Source: Marinimicrobium hydrolyticum (GTDB lineage Bacteria; Pseudomonadota; Gammaproteobacteria; Pseudomonadales; Cellvibrionaceae). Taken from it: a stretch of 64,000 nt of DNA. The position numbers were made by a program, and so were the translations under genes. Location of the stretch: positions 186,001 to 250,000 of the forward strand of contig NZ_JAVDDU010000002.1 in NCBI RefSeq assembly GCF_030848505.1, in the 5' to 3' direction. The number at the start of each line of letters is the position of its first letter. Positions within the stretch are counted from its first letter, which is position 1. This document shows positions 33,511-43,201 of this stretch, piece by piece. Below the pieces are notes generated by a model that was not told where the DNA came from, searched no databases, and saw only the letters and a program-made list of their open reading frames with translations.

Positions 33511-36500
33511 ATGATCGCACACCTGATCCGCTGGTCACTGGGCCACCGCTTGGTGGTGTTGTTTGTTGCGCTGCTGTTGCTCGCTTGGGGCCTGATGGAA
33601 ACGCGGCAGATGCCAGTGGATGTATTTCCCGACCTGACCGCTCCGACCGTCACCGTGCTCACCGAAGGGCACGGCATGGCACCGGAGGAAGTGGAAACCC
33701 TGATCACCCTACCCTTCGAAACTGCGCTCAATGGCGCCTCCGGCGTGCGCCGGGTACGCTCCCACAACAGCGTGGGGATTTCGATCATCACGGTGGAGTT
33801 CGATTGGGAATCGGATATTTTCCAGGCCCGGCAGATCGTGACCGAACGCCTGGCCACCGCGCGCGGTGAACTACCCCCGGGGCTGCCCGAGCCAACCCTG
33901 GCGCCGGTCACATCGATCATGGGCGAGGTTATGTTTGTCGCGCTGCAATCGGACCGGCACGACACTATGGATCTGAAGACAACCGCCGACTGGGTGGTGC
34001 GCCGGCGCCTGATGGCCCTGCCGGGCGTGGCGGAAGTGATCCCCAACGGCGGCGACACCCGCCAGTTTCAGGTGGTGGCGGACTTCCAACGCCTGGCGGA
34101 GTATGAAGTCACCCTTTCGCAACTGATGGCCGCCGTGGCCGGGGGCAATGAAAACACCTCCGCCGGTTTTCATGTCGACAACAATCAGGAATTTCTGATT
34201 CGCGGTCTGGGGCGCATCAAACACAGTGACGAAATCGGCGAGATTTTTGTCGCCGAGCGCGGCGGCCGGCCGGTACTGGTACGCGATCTGGCAGACGTGG
34301 GCATAGGACCGGCACCCAAACGCGGCACCGCCAGTTACAACAACGAATCCGCCGTGGTGCTCGGCATCCAGAAGCAGCCCGGCGCCAACACCCTGGCCCT
34401 GACCCGCAGCCTGGATGAAACCCTTACGGACATTCAGCGCAGCCTGCCCGAGGGCATGACCCTGCACAGCGACCTGTTTCGCCAGGCGGATTTTATCGAG
34501 CTGGGCATCAACAATCTGGCCACCGCCCTGCGCGACGGTGCCCTGCTGGTGATCGCCATTGTCTTTGCGTTTCTCGCCAGTGCGCGCGCCACTTTGGTCA
34601 CCGTCACAGTGATTCCGTTGTCGCTGGTCGCTTCCATCCTGGCCATGAAGGCGGCAGGTATTGGTATCAACACCATGACTCTGGGCGGCATGGTGATCGC
34701 TCTAGGTGTGCTGGTGGACGATGCCATTGTGGTGGTGGAAAACATTCTCCGGCGTCTGCGGATCAACGCCTCCAAGCCTGAAGCCGAACGGGACAACACT
34801 CTGTCGGTGGTGAACGCCGCCACCCGGGAAGTCCAGGGCGTGGTGGTCTTTGCCACGGTGAGTGTGGTGCTGGTGATGCTGCCGATTTTCTTTTTGGTGG
34901 GCGTGGAAGGGCGGCTGATACAACCGCTGGGGTTTGCCTATATTGTTGCCATGTTCGCCTCACTGGTGGTGGCGGTCACGGTGACGCCGGTGCTGTCCTA
35001 TTGGTTGTTGGGTAAAGGACGCATCCTTCGCCAGACGAAGGAGCCCCGCCTGGCAGCATGGTTCAAGCGCGGCTACGCCCCTCTGCTCACTTTCACCCTG
35101 CCGCGCTGGCGCACCCTGGCCGCGATTTCTTTTATCGGGGTGGCCATCACCCTGTTTGCTTTGGCCTCCGCCGGCCGGGCTTTTCTCCCCGACTTTAACG
35201 AGGGCAGCCTGACCATCAACGTGGTCACCCTGCCCGGCACCGACCTGGAACTGTCCGATGACCTGGCCGGCCGGGTCGAAGCCATTCTGCTGGAACAGCC
35301 GGAGGTGGTGGCCACCGGTCGGCGCACCGGCCGCGCCGAGCGCGACCCCCACGCCCAGGAAATCTATGCCTCTGAAATCGAAGTGACCCTGGCTATGCAG
35401 GAACGCAGCCAGGCGCAACTACTGGCCCATCTGCGCGAGCAGTTTTCGGGGATTGCCGGTGCCAATATCACCATCGGCCAACCGATCTCCCACCGCATCG
35501 ACCATATGCTCTCGGGCACCCGCGCCAATATCGCCATCAAACTCTTTGGCGAAGATCTCTACGACCTGCGCCGCTTCGGTGCGCAGATCGAAGAACAGGT
35601 CAGCGCCGTGCCCGGCGCGGTCGATGTCTCGCTGGAACAGCAGGCAGAGATTCCTTTTGTCACCGTCGACTTCGACCGAAGCGCGTTGGCCCGCTACGGC
35701 CTGAGCCTGGGCGAGGTCAGCCACCTGATGGAAACCGCTTTTTTCGGCACGGCGGTATCCCGGGTGCTGGAGGGCGACGCCAGTTTTGATCTGGTGGTGC
35801 GTCTGCCCGACAGAGCGCGGGACAATATCGACAGCATCCGCGAGCTGCCGGTCACCACTGACAGCGGCGCTCAGATACCCCTGTCGGCTCTGGCCCGAGT
35901 GGATTACGACCGAGGCCCCAATCAGATCGGCCGGGAAAACGTTCAACGGCGCATCATCGTCATGGCCAATGTCGCCGGACGCGACCTGACCGGCGTGGTC
36001 AATGAAGCGCGCGAGCGCATCCAGGCCAATGTTGATCTGCCCGCGGGTTACTTTGTGGAATACGGCGGACAGTTTGAACAGGCCGAGGCGGCCACGCGCA
36101 CATTGCTGATGCTCAGCGCCGTGGTGATGGTCGGCATTTTTCTGTTGCTGCATCTGGTGCTGGGCGCCAGCCGGGACGCCCTGCTGGTCATGGTCAACCT
36201 GCCCCTGGCCTTGCTCGGCGGTGTGCTGGGCCTGTGGCTGGCCGGCGGTGTGCTCACCGTAGCCACGCTGATCGGCTTTATCACCCTGTTCGGAATCGCT
36301 ACCCGCAACGGCGTGATGCTCATTGCCCATATGCAACACTTGGCTCAACACGAGGGTGTCACCGATCCCTGGGAGCAGGTGCGCCGGGGCGCTCTGGAGC
36401 GCCTGGTCCCCATCACCATGACCGCTCTGGCCACTGCGCTGGCACTAGTGCCGCTGGCCTTGTCCGCCGGCCAGCCCGGCAGCGAGATCCAGGCGCCCAT

Positions 36501-36630
36501 GGCCATCGTCATTCTGTTCGGCCTGCTGAGCTCCACCCTGCTCAACATGATCGTGTTGCCGGCGCTGTATTTGCGCTTTGGAGCGTTGCCGAGCGAGACG
36601 CGCCGGTCCAGCGCGGCACTTCAGTCCTGA
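33511..36630 (+). CDS. RND heavy-metal efflux transporter (CzcA/CusA family)
   Basis: 1039 aa, normal length, with twelve membrane helices in two six-helix halves around large periplasmic loops. It opens with the pattern METRQMPVDVFPDLTAPTVTVLTEG, typical of the CzcA/CusA group. The proton-relay helix reads GVLVDDAIVVVENI, with two acidic residues; classical CzcA has DGAV at that place, so this is a side branch of the metal-exporting RND family. It starts 15 bp after the adaptor gene. The substrate cannot be read from sequence; divalent metals are inferred from the His-rich partners. The last codons are duplicated in a fragment at 43573-43650. Confidence 0.87.
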   Translation: MIAHLIRWSLGHRLVVLFVALLLLAWGLMETRQMPVDVFPDLTAPTVTVLTEGHGMAPEEVETLITLPFETALNGASGVRRVRSHNSVGISIITVEFDWESDIFQARQIVTERLATARGELPPGLPEPTLAPVTSIMGEVMFVALQSDRHDTMDLKTTADWVVRRRLMALPGVAEVIPNGGDTRQFQVVADFQRLAEYEVTLSQLMAAVAGGNENTSAGFHVDNNQEFLIRGLGRIKHSDEIGEIFVAERGGRPVLVRDLADVGIGPAPKRGTASYNNESAVVLGIQKQPGANTLALTRSLDETLTDIQRSLPEGMTLHSDLFRQADFIELGINNLATALRDGALLVIAIVFAFLASARATLVTVTVIPLSLVASILAMKAAGIGINTMTLGGMVIALGVLVDDAIVVVENILRRLRINASKPEAERDNTLSVVNAATREVQGVVVFATVSVVLVMLPIFFLVGVEGRLIQPLGFAYIVAMFASLVVAVTVTPVLSYWLLGKGRILRQTKEPRLAAWFKRGYAPLLTFTLPRWRTLAAISFIGVAITLFALASAGRAFLPDFNEGSLTINVVTLPGTDLELSDDLAGRVEAILLEQPEVVATGRRTGRAERDPHAQEIYASEIEVTLAMQERSQAQLLAHLREQFSGIAGANITIGQPISHRIDHMLSGTRANIAIKLFGEDLYDLRRFGAQIEEQVSAVPGAVDVSLEQQAEIPFVTVDFDRSALARYGLSLGEVSHLMETAFFGTAVSRVLEGDASFDLVVRLPDRARDNIDSIRELPVTTDSGAQIPLSALARVDYDRGPNQIGRENVQRRIIVMANVAGRDLTGVVNEARERIQANVDLPAGYFVEYGGQFEQAEAATRTLLMLSAVVMVGIFLLLHLVLGASRDALLVMVNLPLALLGGVLGLWLAGGVLTVATLIGFITLFGIATRNGVMLIAHMQHLAQHEGVTDPWEQVRRGALERLVPITMTALATALALVPLALSAGQPGSEIQAPMAIVILFGLLSSTLLNMIVLPALYLRFGALPSETRRSSAALQS

Positions 36631-36677
36631 TCAAAACCTAACAGCAAACTTCGTAAACCTAATTGGTGGGTAGTCCC

Positions 36678-37949
36678 GTGCAATCACCCTCTGAAACTCC
36701 AGATCAAACAGACTCAGCAAGACTGAACCAGAGCTGTGCTTGCATCACTCTTGATCGGCCGGCAGTAACGCGGGAACTCGCCCATCAACTGGGCGATGAA
36801 GCCACCGATCTTTTGTCCAGCGAAGTCTGGCGTCAGTTCTTTTCCGACGTCACCCTATTTTTAGCACCTCAGGATTTGGCGCAAATGCAGGCTATGGTCC
36901 AGGCGCTGGAGACCGCCGCTACGCTTCCCAGCTATCGGGAAAAGGTGCTTTCCTGGGCGCCGGCAACGGCTCAACTGGACCCCGGCCCCGTCGGCGCTTT
37001 TATGGGCTATGACTTTCATCTTGGCAAAGACGGGCCACGCCTGATCGAAATCAATACCAACGCAGGCGGTGCGTTTCTTAATGCCATACTGGCCCGCGCC
37101 CAGCGCCAGTGCTGTGGCGGAACCACCAGTGAGTCCGGGAACGCCGACTTCGAGGGTGCGGTCATCCGTCAATTCGAGAGTGAATGGCGCGCTCAGCGCG
37201 GGCATGGACGCCCGGAGAGAATCGCGATAATCGACGAACAACCGGAACAACAATACCTTTACCCAGAGTTCAGGCTGGCTCAGCAGGTTATGCAAAGAGC
37301 TGGCATCGATGCACTAATCCTTTCCCCCGAAGATCTGCATTATGAAGACGGCGTTTTGTATGGGAACGGCAAGCGGATCGACCTAGTTTACAACCGTCTG
37401 GTGGACTTCGGGCTGGAGGCTCCTGAACATGCTGCGTTGCGCTCGGCTTGGCTGGAAGAAGCTGCAGTCATTACCCCCAACCCACGCACCCATGCACTGT
37501 TCGCGGACAAACGCAATTTGGCGCTATTGTCCGATCCCACCACCCTTATGGACTGGGGCTTAAGCGCTGAGAACACTGAATTGCTTCGCCTTAGTATTCC
37601 GCGCACCCTACAGGTCAATGCCAGTAATGGAGAGGACCTTTGGCAACAGCGGCGACAATGGTTCTTTAAGCCAGTTGCAGGCCATGGGAGCAAAGGGGTG
37701 TACAAGGGCAGCAAGCTTACCAAAAGCACATTCACCCGAATTCTCGAAAACGACTATGTCGCCCAGGCTTTTGTGCCACCTTCAGAGCGCCTGGTTATGG
37801 TCGATGGCGAACGGGAAATGCTCAAGGTCGATGTGCGCCTATATACTTATCGCGGCAACCTGCTGTTAGCGGCAGCGCGCCTTTACCGGGGCCAGACTAC
37901 CAATTTTCGTACACCGGGAGGTGGGTTCGCGCCAGTACTTATTAAGTAG
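36678..37949 (+). CDS. ATP-grasp domain protein of unknown substrate
   Basis: About 423 aa, soluble. The segment DGPRLIEINTNAGGAFLNA near residue 115 looks like the Mg-ligand ExN motif that usually ends an ATP-grasp fold. The lysine/glycine-loop part WFFKPVAGHGSKGVYKG comes later, near 330, followed by YVAQAFVPPSERL and LKVDVRLYTYRG. This order suggests a circularly permuted ATP-grasp. Such enzymes ligate carboxylates to amines or thiols. It lies about 47 bp after the RND pump and may be in its operon. GTG at 36678 has GGTGGG upstream; GTG 36666 and TTG 36663 are alternatives. Confidence 0.6.
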   Translation: MQSPSETPDQTDSARLNQSCACITLDRPAVTRELAHQLGDEATDLLSSEVWRQFFSDVTLFLAPQDLAQMQAMVQALETAATLPSYREKVLSWAPATAQLDPGPVGAFMGYDFHLGKDGPRLIEINTNAGGAFLNAILARAQRQCCGGTTSESGNADFEGAVIRQFESEWRAQRGHGRPERIAIIDEQPEQQYLYPEFRLAQQVMQRAGIDALILSPEDLHYEDGVLYGNGKRIDLVYNRLVDFGLEAPEHAALRSAWLEEAAVITPNPRTHALFADKRNLALLSDPTTLMDWGLSAENTELLRLSIPRTLQVNASNGEDLWQQRRQWFFKPVAGHGSKGVYKGSKLTKSTFTRILENDYVAQAFVPPSERLVMVDGEREMLKVDVRLYTYRGNLLLAAARLYRGQTTNFRTPGGGFAPVLIK

Positions 37950-38016
37950 GATCAGTTCCCTACCATTTCCGAAAACCACCCGGTGGACCCAGCGATAAGT
38001 GATGCCCTTGATGTTT

Positions 38017-38475
38017 CTATAGATCATCCATTCGTTCTACCTGGCGAACTAACCGCTTGGTTTCATACTCTTCCATATCCAGCAGTGATTGCACCAATTC
38101 TTCAGCCTCACGAATTTCAGCTTTCCCAAGGAGCGTTCGGTAGAGTCTAATAATGTGCTCGTGAAAATCGAAGACTTCATCCCTGATAGAGGCCGCGTCC
38201 AGATTGGCGTAGTGATTATCGCAAACTAAATGTGTCGTAATTGGGTTGTGCGGAACATAATCATAAACATAGGTGTGAGCCGCTTTGGGGTCCGCCTGAC
38301 GCTCAAACGCCGCGACCATCTTCTCCATCTCAGTTTCGTGCGAGGCCAGATAATTAAGCAGCATTGAAGCACGTTCATCTTGATGACGTGAAGCACAATG
38401 GGAAAGGCATTTCGCCAGCTTTTCGTGCAATCCTCGCGTCCAATCAATTAAATCAAAAAAGGTTTTAATTTGCAT
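38017..38475 (-). CDS. Ferritin-like four-helix-bundle protein
   Basis: 152 aa, all helical, without signal peptide. Helix motifs include LHEKLAKCLSHCASRH, YLASHETEMEKMVAAFE and FDFHEHIIRLYRTLLGKAE, with Glu/His pairs spaced as in ferritin-like diiron bundles. Exact iron ligands cannot be fixed by eye. ATG at 38475 has AGAGGA 8 nt upstream; a longer frame to 38520 adds an implausible N-terminus. It is last in a minus-strand metal operon (copper ATPase, DUF2933, APC permease, small membrane protein), which suggests metal or redox stress handling. Confidence 0.55.
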   Translation of the reverse strand: MQIKTFFDLIDWTRGLHEKLAKCLSHCASRHQDERASMLLNYLASHETEMEKMVAAFERQADPKAAHTYVYDYVPHNPITTHLVCDNHYANLDAASIRDEVFDFHEHIIRLYRTLLGKAEIREAEELVQSLLDMEEYETKRLVRQVERMDDL

Positions 38476-38534
38476 TCGATTGTTCCTCTGAGAAAATAAA
38501 AAGTGGGTTAACCGGGCCAAGGGCTTGATGAATA

Positions 38535-38747
38535 TCAGCCATTAGGCTCTCGGGTTTTATCTGCGGGCCAATTCGCAAACGCTATGAAATAAAAGAGAGC
38601 GATATTGACGAGGGGTATCAGTATCAGGAGGCCTAGCCATCCCGGATATCCCGCACGTTGGCAGATGCGCCAAGCCGGGATGACGACTAAGATGGCAATA
38701 GCCAATATCCAAAGCCAATGCCCTGCCCACATTGAGTGACCCATCAT
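38535..38747 (-). CDS. Small two-helix membrane protein
   Basis: About 70 aa. A Met/His-rich start (MMGHSMWAGHW) is followed by two transmembrane segments (LWILAIAILVVIPAW and GLLILIPLVNIALFYFIAF). The PGWLGLLILIPLVNI arrangement resembles small DUF805/SPW-like membrane proteins seen near copper ATPases. GGAG lies upstream of the ATG at 38747. The Met/His-rich N-terminus could hold copper. Function unknown. Confidence 0.6.
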   Translation of the reverse strand: MMGHSMWAGHWLWILAIAILVVIPAWRICQRAGYPGWLGLLILIPLVNIALFYFIAFANWPADKTREPNG

Positions 38748-38777
38748 ATTTCTATTCTCCACGTTGATTTCAAGTTG

Positions 38778-40130
38778 TCAGTGGTGGTGAGTATGAGAGC
38801 CCTCTCTACCCGACTGTTCGACCTGCCTAGATTTTTTCAGGAAAACGTATTCGACAACCGCAATGATGATCATCGCGGCAACCGCCACACCGATCACGAA
38901 GGGGTCAGAATTTAATTTGACCCAGACAAAGCCCCCGAGCGCGAGTAAATCGAGTAAAATCGCTGTGGCTGGCACCCACGCTCTAGCTTTAACTTCCTCG
39001 CGGAGATAACGAAGCACACCCCAGTGAATAGCAATATCCATTATTAGATAGAACACAATACCCAGAGCCGCGATCCGGGAAAGATCAAAAAAAGCGGTCA
39101 GCACCAGCCCCAGAACTACCGTGTATACCAGAGTATGTTTCTGAATGCTGCCGGGCATACCAAAGTGACTGTGGGGCACCAGTTTCATTTCGGTCAGCAT
39201 GGCCAACATTCTGGAAACTGCAAAAATGCTGGCCAAGATGCCCCCTGCGGTTGCCATGATGGCGATCGCTACCGTAAACCAGACGCCATACTCGCCCAGC
39301 GCCGGCCTTGCCGCTGCAGCAAGGGAGTAGTCCCGTGTCTCGATGATTTCAGCAAGCGACAGGTTGCTCGCAACGGCGAAGCCAACCAGGGTATAGATCA
39401 CCACGCAGGCCGCAATGGAAATTACGATGGCGCGGCCGACGTTGCGGTGCGGATCTTTGATTTCCGAACCGCTGTTGGTAATGGTGGTAAACCCCTTAAA
39501 TGCGAGTATGCCGAGAGCGGTTGCCCCTAGGAAATTGCCGAGCGATCCAACCTCTGTATCGGGAGAAATGTCGAAAGAAATACTGTCTGCGACCCAAACA
39601 CCCACAAGGCCGAAGATTAGGATACCACCAATTTTCAGCACGCCAATAAACGATGCCACCCCCTGAATCAGCCGATTGCTCAAAAGATTGATCAAAAAAG
39701 CGGCCAGGATGAGTGACACCCCCAGAATGGGTACCATACGGCCGCTTTCATCACCACCGAAAAGCTGCATGGTGTAAGAGCCAAACGTGCGGGCCAGAAA
39801 ACTCTGGGCAATCACCATCGAAAAATACATCAGCAAGGCGTTAAACGCCGTCGGCAAGCGGTCGCCGTAAGCCTTGTGCAGATACATGCCGATGCCGCCA
39901 GCGGATGGCCACGTATTGGAAATTTTAATGTAAGAATAGGCGCTAAAACCAACGATCACGGCAGCCGCCAGAAATGCAAATGGGAAATGAGCCCCTGTCA
40001 TCTCCGCCATCTGCCCGGTAAGAGCAAAGATTCCGGCCCCGATCATAACGCCGGTTCCCAGCATTACAGTCCCCGGTAGCGTCAAGCTTCCTTTCTTGTA
40101 TTGCGTTGTTCTGTCTTCCTGCTCAGCCAT
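38778..40130 (-). CDS. APC-superfamily amino acid permease-like protein
   Basis: 450 aa with about twelve membrane helices. The first helix carries LGTGVMIGAGIFALTGQMAE, the substrate-binding GxG region of APC transporters. Helix 6 reads ALGILAFKGFTTITNSGSEIKDP, matching the FxGF...E.K.P signature. The C-terminal tail is His-rich (SHTHHH). APC members exchange or import amino acids or amines; the substrate is unknown here. The position inside a metal operon and the His tail suggest a role tied to metal stress. It starts about 240 bp after the DUF2933 gene, so it may have its own promoter. Confidence 0.75.
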   Translation of the reverse strand: MAEQEDRTTQYKKGSLTLPGTVMLGTGVMIGAGIFALTGQMAEMTGAHFPFAFLAAAVIVGFSAYSYIKISNTWPSAGGIGMYLHKAYGDRLPTAFNALLMYFSMVIAQSFLARTFGSYTMQLFGGDESGRMVPILGVSLILAAFLINLLSNRLIQGVASFIGVLKIGGILIFGLVGVWVADSISFDISPDTEVGSLGNFLGATALGILAFKGFTTITNSGSEIKDPHRNVGRAIVISIAACVVIYTLVGFAVASNLSLAEIIETRDYSLAAAARPALGEYGVWFTVAIAIMATAGGILASIFAVSRMLAMLTEMKLVPHSHFGMPGSIQKHTLVYTVVLGLVLTAFFDLSRIAALGIVFYLIMDIAIHWGVLRYLREEVKARAWVPATAILLDLLALGGFVWVKLNSDPFVIGVAVAAMIIIAVVEYVFLKKSRQVEQSGREGSHTHHH

Positions 40131-40319
40131 GAATCCTCCGGTTTTTTGCTCAATAACGGATTAGAGTCACCGACGAGCGCCACAACACCAGTATCGGTTT
40201 CATCTACGGCGTTTATTGCTTCTCTAATCAACCGTCCCATCCAGAGGTGGGATTTTTTCAAGATTCGAATTTCGAAAAGATCAGGAGCAACTACTCATAT
40301 TCCTAGAAAGCGGTCCTGC

Positions 40320-40380
40320 AACGACTTCTCCCAGGGGGGTAAGTCGTTACATTTTGACGATACTCCTGTCATCAGGAGTT
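40320..40380. other. Pair of hairpins behind the DUF2933 gene
   Basis: AACGACTT (40320-40327) faces AAGTCGTT (40341-40348). ACTCCTG (about 40362-40368) faces CAGGAGT (40373-40379), overlapping the DUF2933 stop. No T run follows on either strand. They could end or process the copA-DUF2933 transcript. Confidence 0.35.
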
Positions 40381-40644
40381 TCTGTTCGAATGTTTTCGGC
40401 CTTCTTCCAGTCCGCGACGATAGGCTTCTTCCGCCTCACTGGACTTGCCCGCGCCGTGATTGTGGCCACCATGGCCCTTGTGCATAAATATATGCATCAA
40501 TGGGCACAGCAAGATAATCAGGAAAGGTAGATACGGAAGTACATGGGAGCCGTGCTCCACAAAGATAAAATAGAGTGCCGCGGCGATAAGAGTGAGCGTT
40601 GCCAGCCCGTGCAAGCTCGTCCAGTAGTTAGATTTTTTCGCCAT
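40372..40644 (-). CDS. DUF2933 small membrane protein
   Basis: 90 aa. One or two membrane segments, with the DUF2933 core LPYLPFLIILLCPLMHIFMH followed by a Gly/His segment GHGGHNHGAGK. The His-rich stretch after the membrane segment is the family hallmark and probably binds metal. It starts 37 bp after copA and is likely co-transcribed. DUF2933 genes usually accompany copper-resistance P-type ATPases. Confidence 0.85.
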   Translation of the reverse strand: MAKKSNYWTSLHGLATLTLIAAALYFIFVEHGSHVLPYLPFLIILLCPLMHIFMHKGHGGHNHGAGKSSEAEEAYRRGLEEGRKHSNRNS

Positions 40645-40681
40645 GTTGAATTTTCCTTTATCGACTGTGCGGATGGTAGTT

Positions 40682-43201
40682 TTATCGGGTTTCGGGTTTG
40701 CTCGCTGCCCCCAGCTTTACCCGCTTGAGCAGGAGTGAATTCCCAATCACCGATAGCGAACTCGCCGTCATGGCTATCACACCAATCATGGGGTGCAGTA
40801 AACCAACAGCGGCGATGGGTATTGCCGCCAAATTGTAGCCACTGGCCCAAATCAGGTTTTGCACGATTTTGCCAAAGGTGGCGCGGGAGAGGTACATAGC
40901 GTCCACCACACCGGTCAGCTCACCGCGAACCAGGGTGACATCGGCTGCCTCGATGGCCACATCGGCACCAGCACCTATGGCAATGCCCACATTGGCCTGC
41001 TTCAACGCGGGCGCATCATTAATGCCGTCACCCACCATGGCGACATGGTTGCCGTACTTTTCTTGTAGCTCGCGGATGGCATCCGCTTTGCCTTCTGGAA
41101 GAACACCGGCTTGCACTTCGTCGATGCCCACCTCCTCCGCAATAGTGCGGGCAGCGCGTTCGTTGTCGCCCGTGATCATGACCACATGCAGACCCAGATC
41201 ATGCATGCCGCGAATGGCGGTAACCGATTCCTCTTTGATGGTATCGGCCACCGCGACAATACCGCAGGCTTTACCGTCAACAGCGACCAATACAGCGGTG
41301 CGGCCACGTCCCTCCAGATCATCCAGATCCTTATCTAAGGCCTCCAGCCCGGTTACGCCTTCTTCGTCCAGCAGCTTGCGGTTGCCAATGAGCGCAAGGG
41401 CACCATCGACCTTGCCGGAAACACCACGCGCGCCGGTGGAGCGAAATTCTGATACCCCGCCCGGTGTTACCTCGCGCTCACCGGCACCCTCAACAATGGC
41501 GCGGGCAATGGGGTGCTCAGAGGCGTTTTCCACGGCCGCCGCCCACTGCAACAATTGTTTCTCAGAAACGCCGTCGGCCGCTACGACTTCCGTCAGTTTG
41601 GGTTCGCCTCGGGTGATGGTGCCGGTTTTATCGAGCGCCATCACCTTGACGTCCTTGAAGGTTTGAATGGCCTCGCCGGAGCGAATCAGAATGCCGCGCT
41701 CCGCGCCTATACCCGAGCCCACCATCAGCGCAGTCGGCGTAGCCAAACCCAAAGCACAGGGACAAGCGATTACTAACACGGCGATAGCGGCGATAAGAGC
41801 GAGAGAGACAGTGGCCCCGGTGGGGTCAACCCAGGGTAAGAACTCTGCGCCCCAGGCCAGTATCGGGCGCAGACTGTCGGCGGCCAGTAGCCATACGACA
41901 AAGCTCGCCAGAGCAATGACGATAACGATAGGGACAAAACGCCCGGTCATGCGATCAGCAAATTCCTGAATAGGCACGCGCGACCCCTGTGCCTGCTCAA
42001 CCAATTTGATGACCTGTGACAAAAAGGTATCGCCACCCACCTTAGTGGCTTTCACGCGCAAACGCCCCTCTTTATTAATGGTTGCGCCAATGACGCTATC
42101 GCCGGGGGCTTTATACACGGGTACCGACTCGCCGGTGGCAATGGATTCATCCAGGTGGCTTTCGCCTTCTATTACCTCGCCGTCGGTGGGCACCTTATCA
42201 CCCGGACGAATTACCATGATATCGCCGGTCTGAAGTTCCTTGATGGGCACTTCCAGTTCCTGACCGTCGCGTTCCACCCGGGCGGTTTTGGCGCCCAGTG
42301 TCAACAACTTGCGAATGGCCTGCGACGCGCGGCCCTTGGCCTTGGCTTCAAGATAACGCCCGAGCAGGTGAAACGTCATGATGGTGGCGGCCATCTCAAT
42401 AAAGGACGTCATGGTGATAAAAAAGCCTAGCAGCCCGATCACATAGGGCGGCAAGCTACCCATGGTAATCAGCACATCCATGTTGAAAGTGCGGTTGGTA
42501 AGCGAGCGCCAGGAGGACTTGTGCGTAGCCGCGCCGCCGTAGAGAAACACCACCGGAAACGCTAGTAGCGCTACAATCAGCAGATACCCAGGAATGGGCT
42601 GCCAGAACATGTGCGGGATCATCAGCAGCATGATCAGAGTGGTCGGTACCGCAGCAATCCACAAGCGCTTCAGCGCTTGGCTCAAGTAGGCGCCTTCGAT
42701 ATCGGCATCGCTCTCGGTACTTTCATCGTCGCCCTCAGAGGAGGCTTGGGCGACGTCGTAACCGGCCTTTTCTACGGCTTGCTTAAGCTGTTCTACAGAG
42801 GGGCCGCCCTCGCTCAGTGCAATACGAACCTTGTGGCTGGCAATACTGGTGTCGATATGCTCGATACCCTCCAGCCGCTGGAGGGACTCACGCACAATAC
42901 CGGCGCAGTGATCAGAGCCCATGCCCGGCACGATTAGCTGAACGGTTTTGCCCGCCCCCGAACTACTGGCAGAGGCGACGTCGTAACCAGCCTTTTCGAC
43001 CGCTGTGCGGATATCGGCCAGATCCAGCACGCTGGAATCGTAGCTAGCTTCCACCCGGTGCGCGGCGATATTGGTGGAAATCTCTCCCACCCCCTCCAGG
43101 CGCTTCAGAGAGGTTTTTACAATGCCAGCACAATGATCCGAGCCCATGCCTGGCACAGTCAGCTTCGCCAAGGCTGTCGTAGGTTTTGCTTCAGTGCTCA
43201 T
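40682..43201 (-). CDS. copA: Copper-exporting P-type ATPase with two N-terminal metal-binding domains
   Basis: 839 aa. Two ferredoxin-like HMA domains (about 8-73 and 85-150), eight membrane helices, actuator motif ATGES, phosphorylation motif DKTGT, EHPIARAI and GDGINDAPAL. The membrane CPC motif (IACPCALGLATP), YN in helix 7 and MTASS in helix 8 are the PIB-1 Cu+ set, so it exports Cu+ from the cytoplasm. Oddly, both HMA domains read GMGSDHCAGIV instead of GMTCxxC: the first Cys is Ser and a His precedes the second Cys. A near-consensus FNR/Anr box lies at 43340-43353. Confidence 0.9.
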   Translation of the reverse strand: MSTEAKPTTALAKLTVPGMGSDHCAGIVKTSLKRLEGVGEISTNIAAHRVEASYDSSVLDLADIRTAVEKAGYDVASASSSGAGKTVQLIVPGMGSDHCAGIVRESLQRLEGIEHIDTSIASHKVRIALSEGGPSVEQLKQAVEKAGYDVAQASSEGDDESTESDADIEGAYLSQALKRLWIAAVPTTLIMLLMIPHMFWQPIPGYLLIVALLAFPVVFLYGGAATHKSSWRSLTNRTFNMDVLITMGSLPPYVIGLLGFFITMTSFIEMAATIMTFHLLGRYLEAKAKGRASQAIRKLLTLGAKTARVERDGQELEVPIKELQTGDIMVIRPGDKVPTDGEVIEGESHLDESIATGESVPVYKAPGDSVIGATINKEGRLRVKATKVGGDTFLSQVIKLVEQAQGSRVPIQEFADRMTGRFVPIVIVIALASFVVWLLAADSLRPILAWGAEFLPWVDPTGATVSLALIAAIAVLVIACPCALGLATPTALMVGSGIGAERGILIRSGEAIQTFKDVKVMALDKTGTITRGEPKLTEVVAADGVSEKQLLQWAAAVENASEHPIARAIVEGAGEREVTPGGVSEFRSTGARGVSGKVDGALALIGNRKLLDEEGVTGLEALDKDLDDLEGRGRTAVLVAVDGKACGIVAVADTIKEESVTAIRGMHDLGLHVVMITGDNERAARTIAEEVGIDEVQAGVLPEGKADAIRELQEKYGNHVAMVGDGINDAPALKQANVGIAIGAGADVAIEAADVTLVRGELTGVVDAMYLSRATFGKIVQNLIWASGYNLAAIPIAAVGLLHPMIGVIAMTASSLSVIGNSLLLKRVKLGAASKPETR

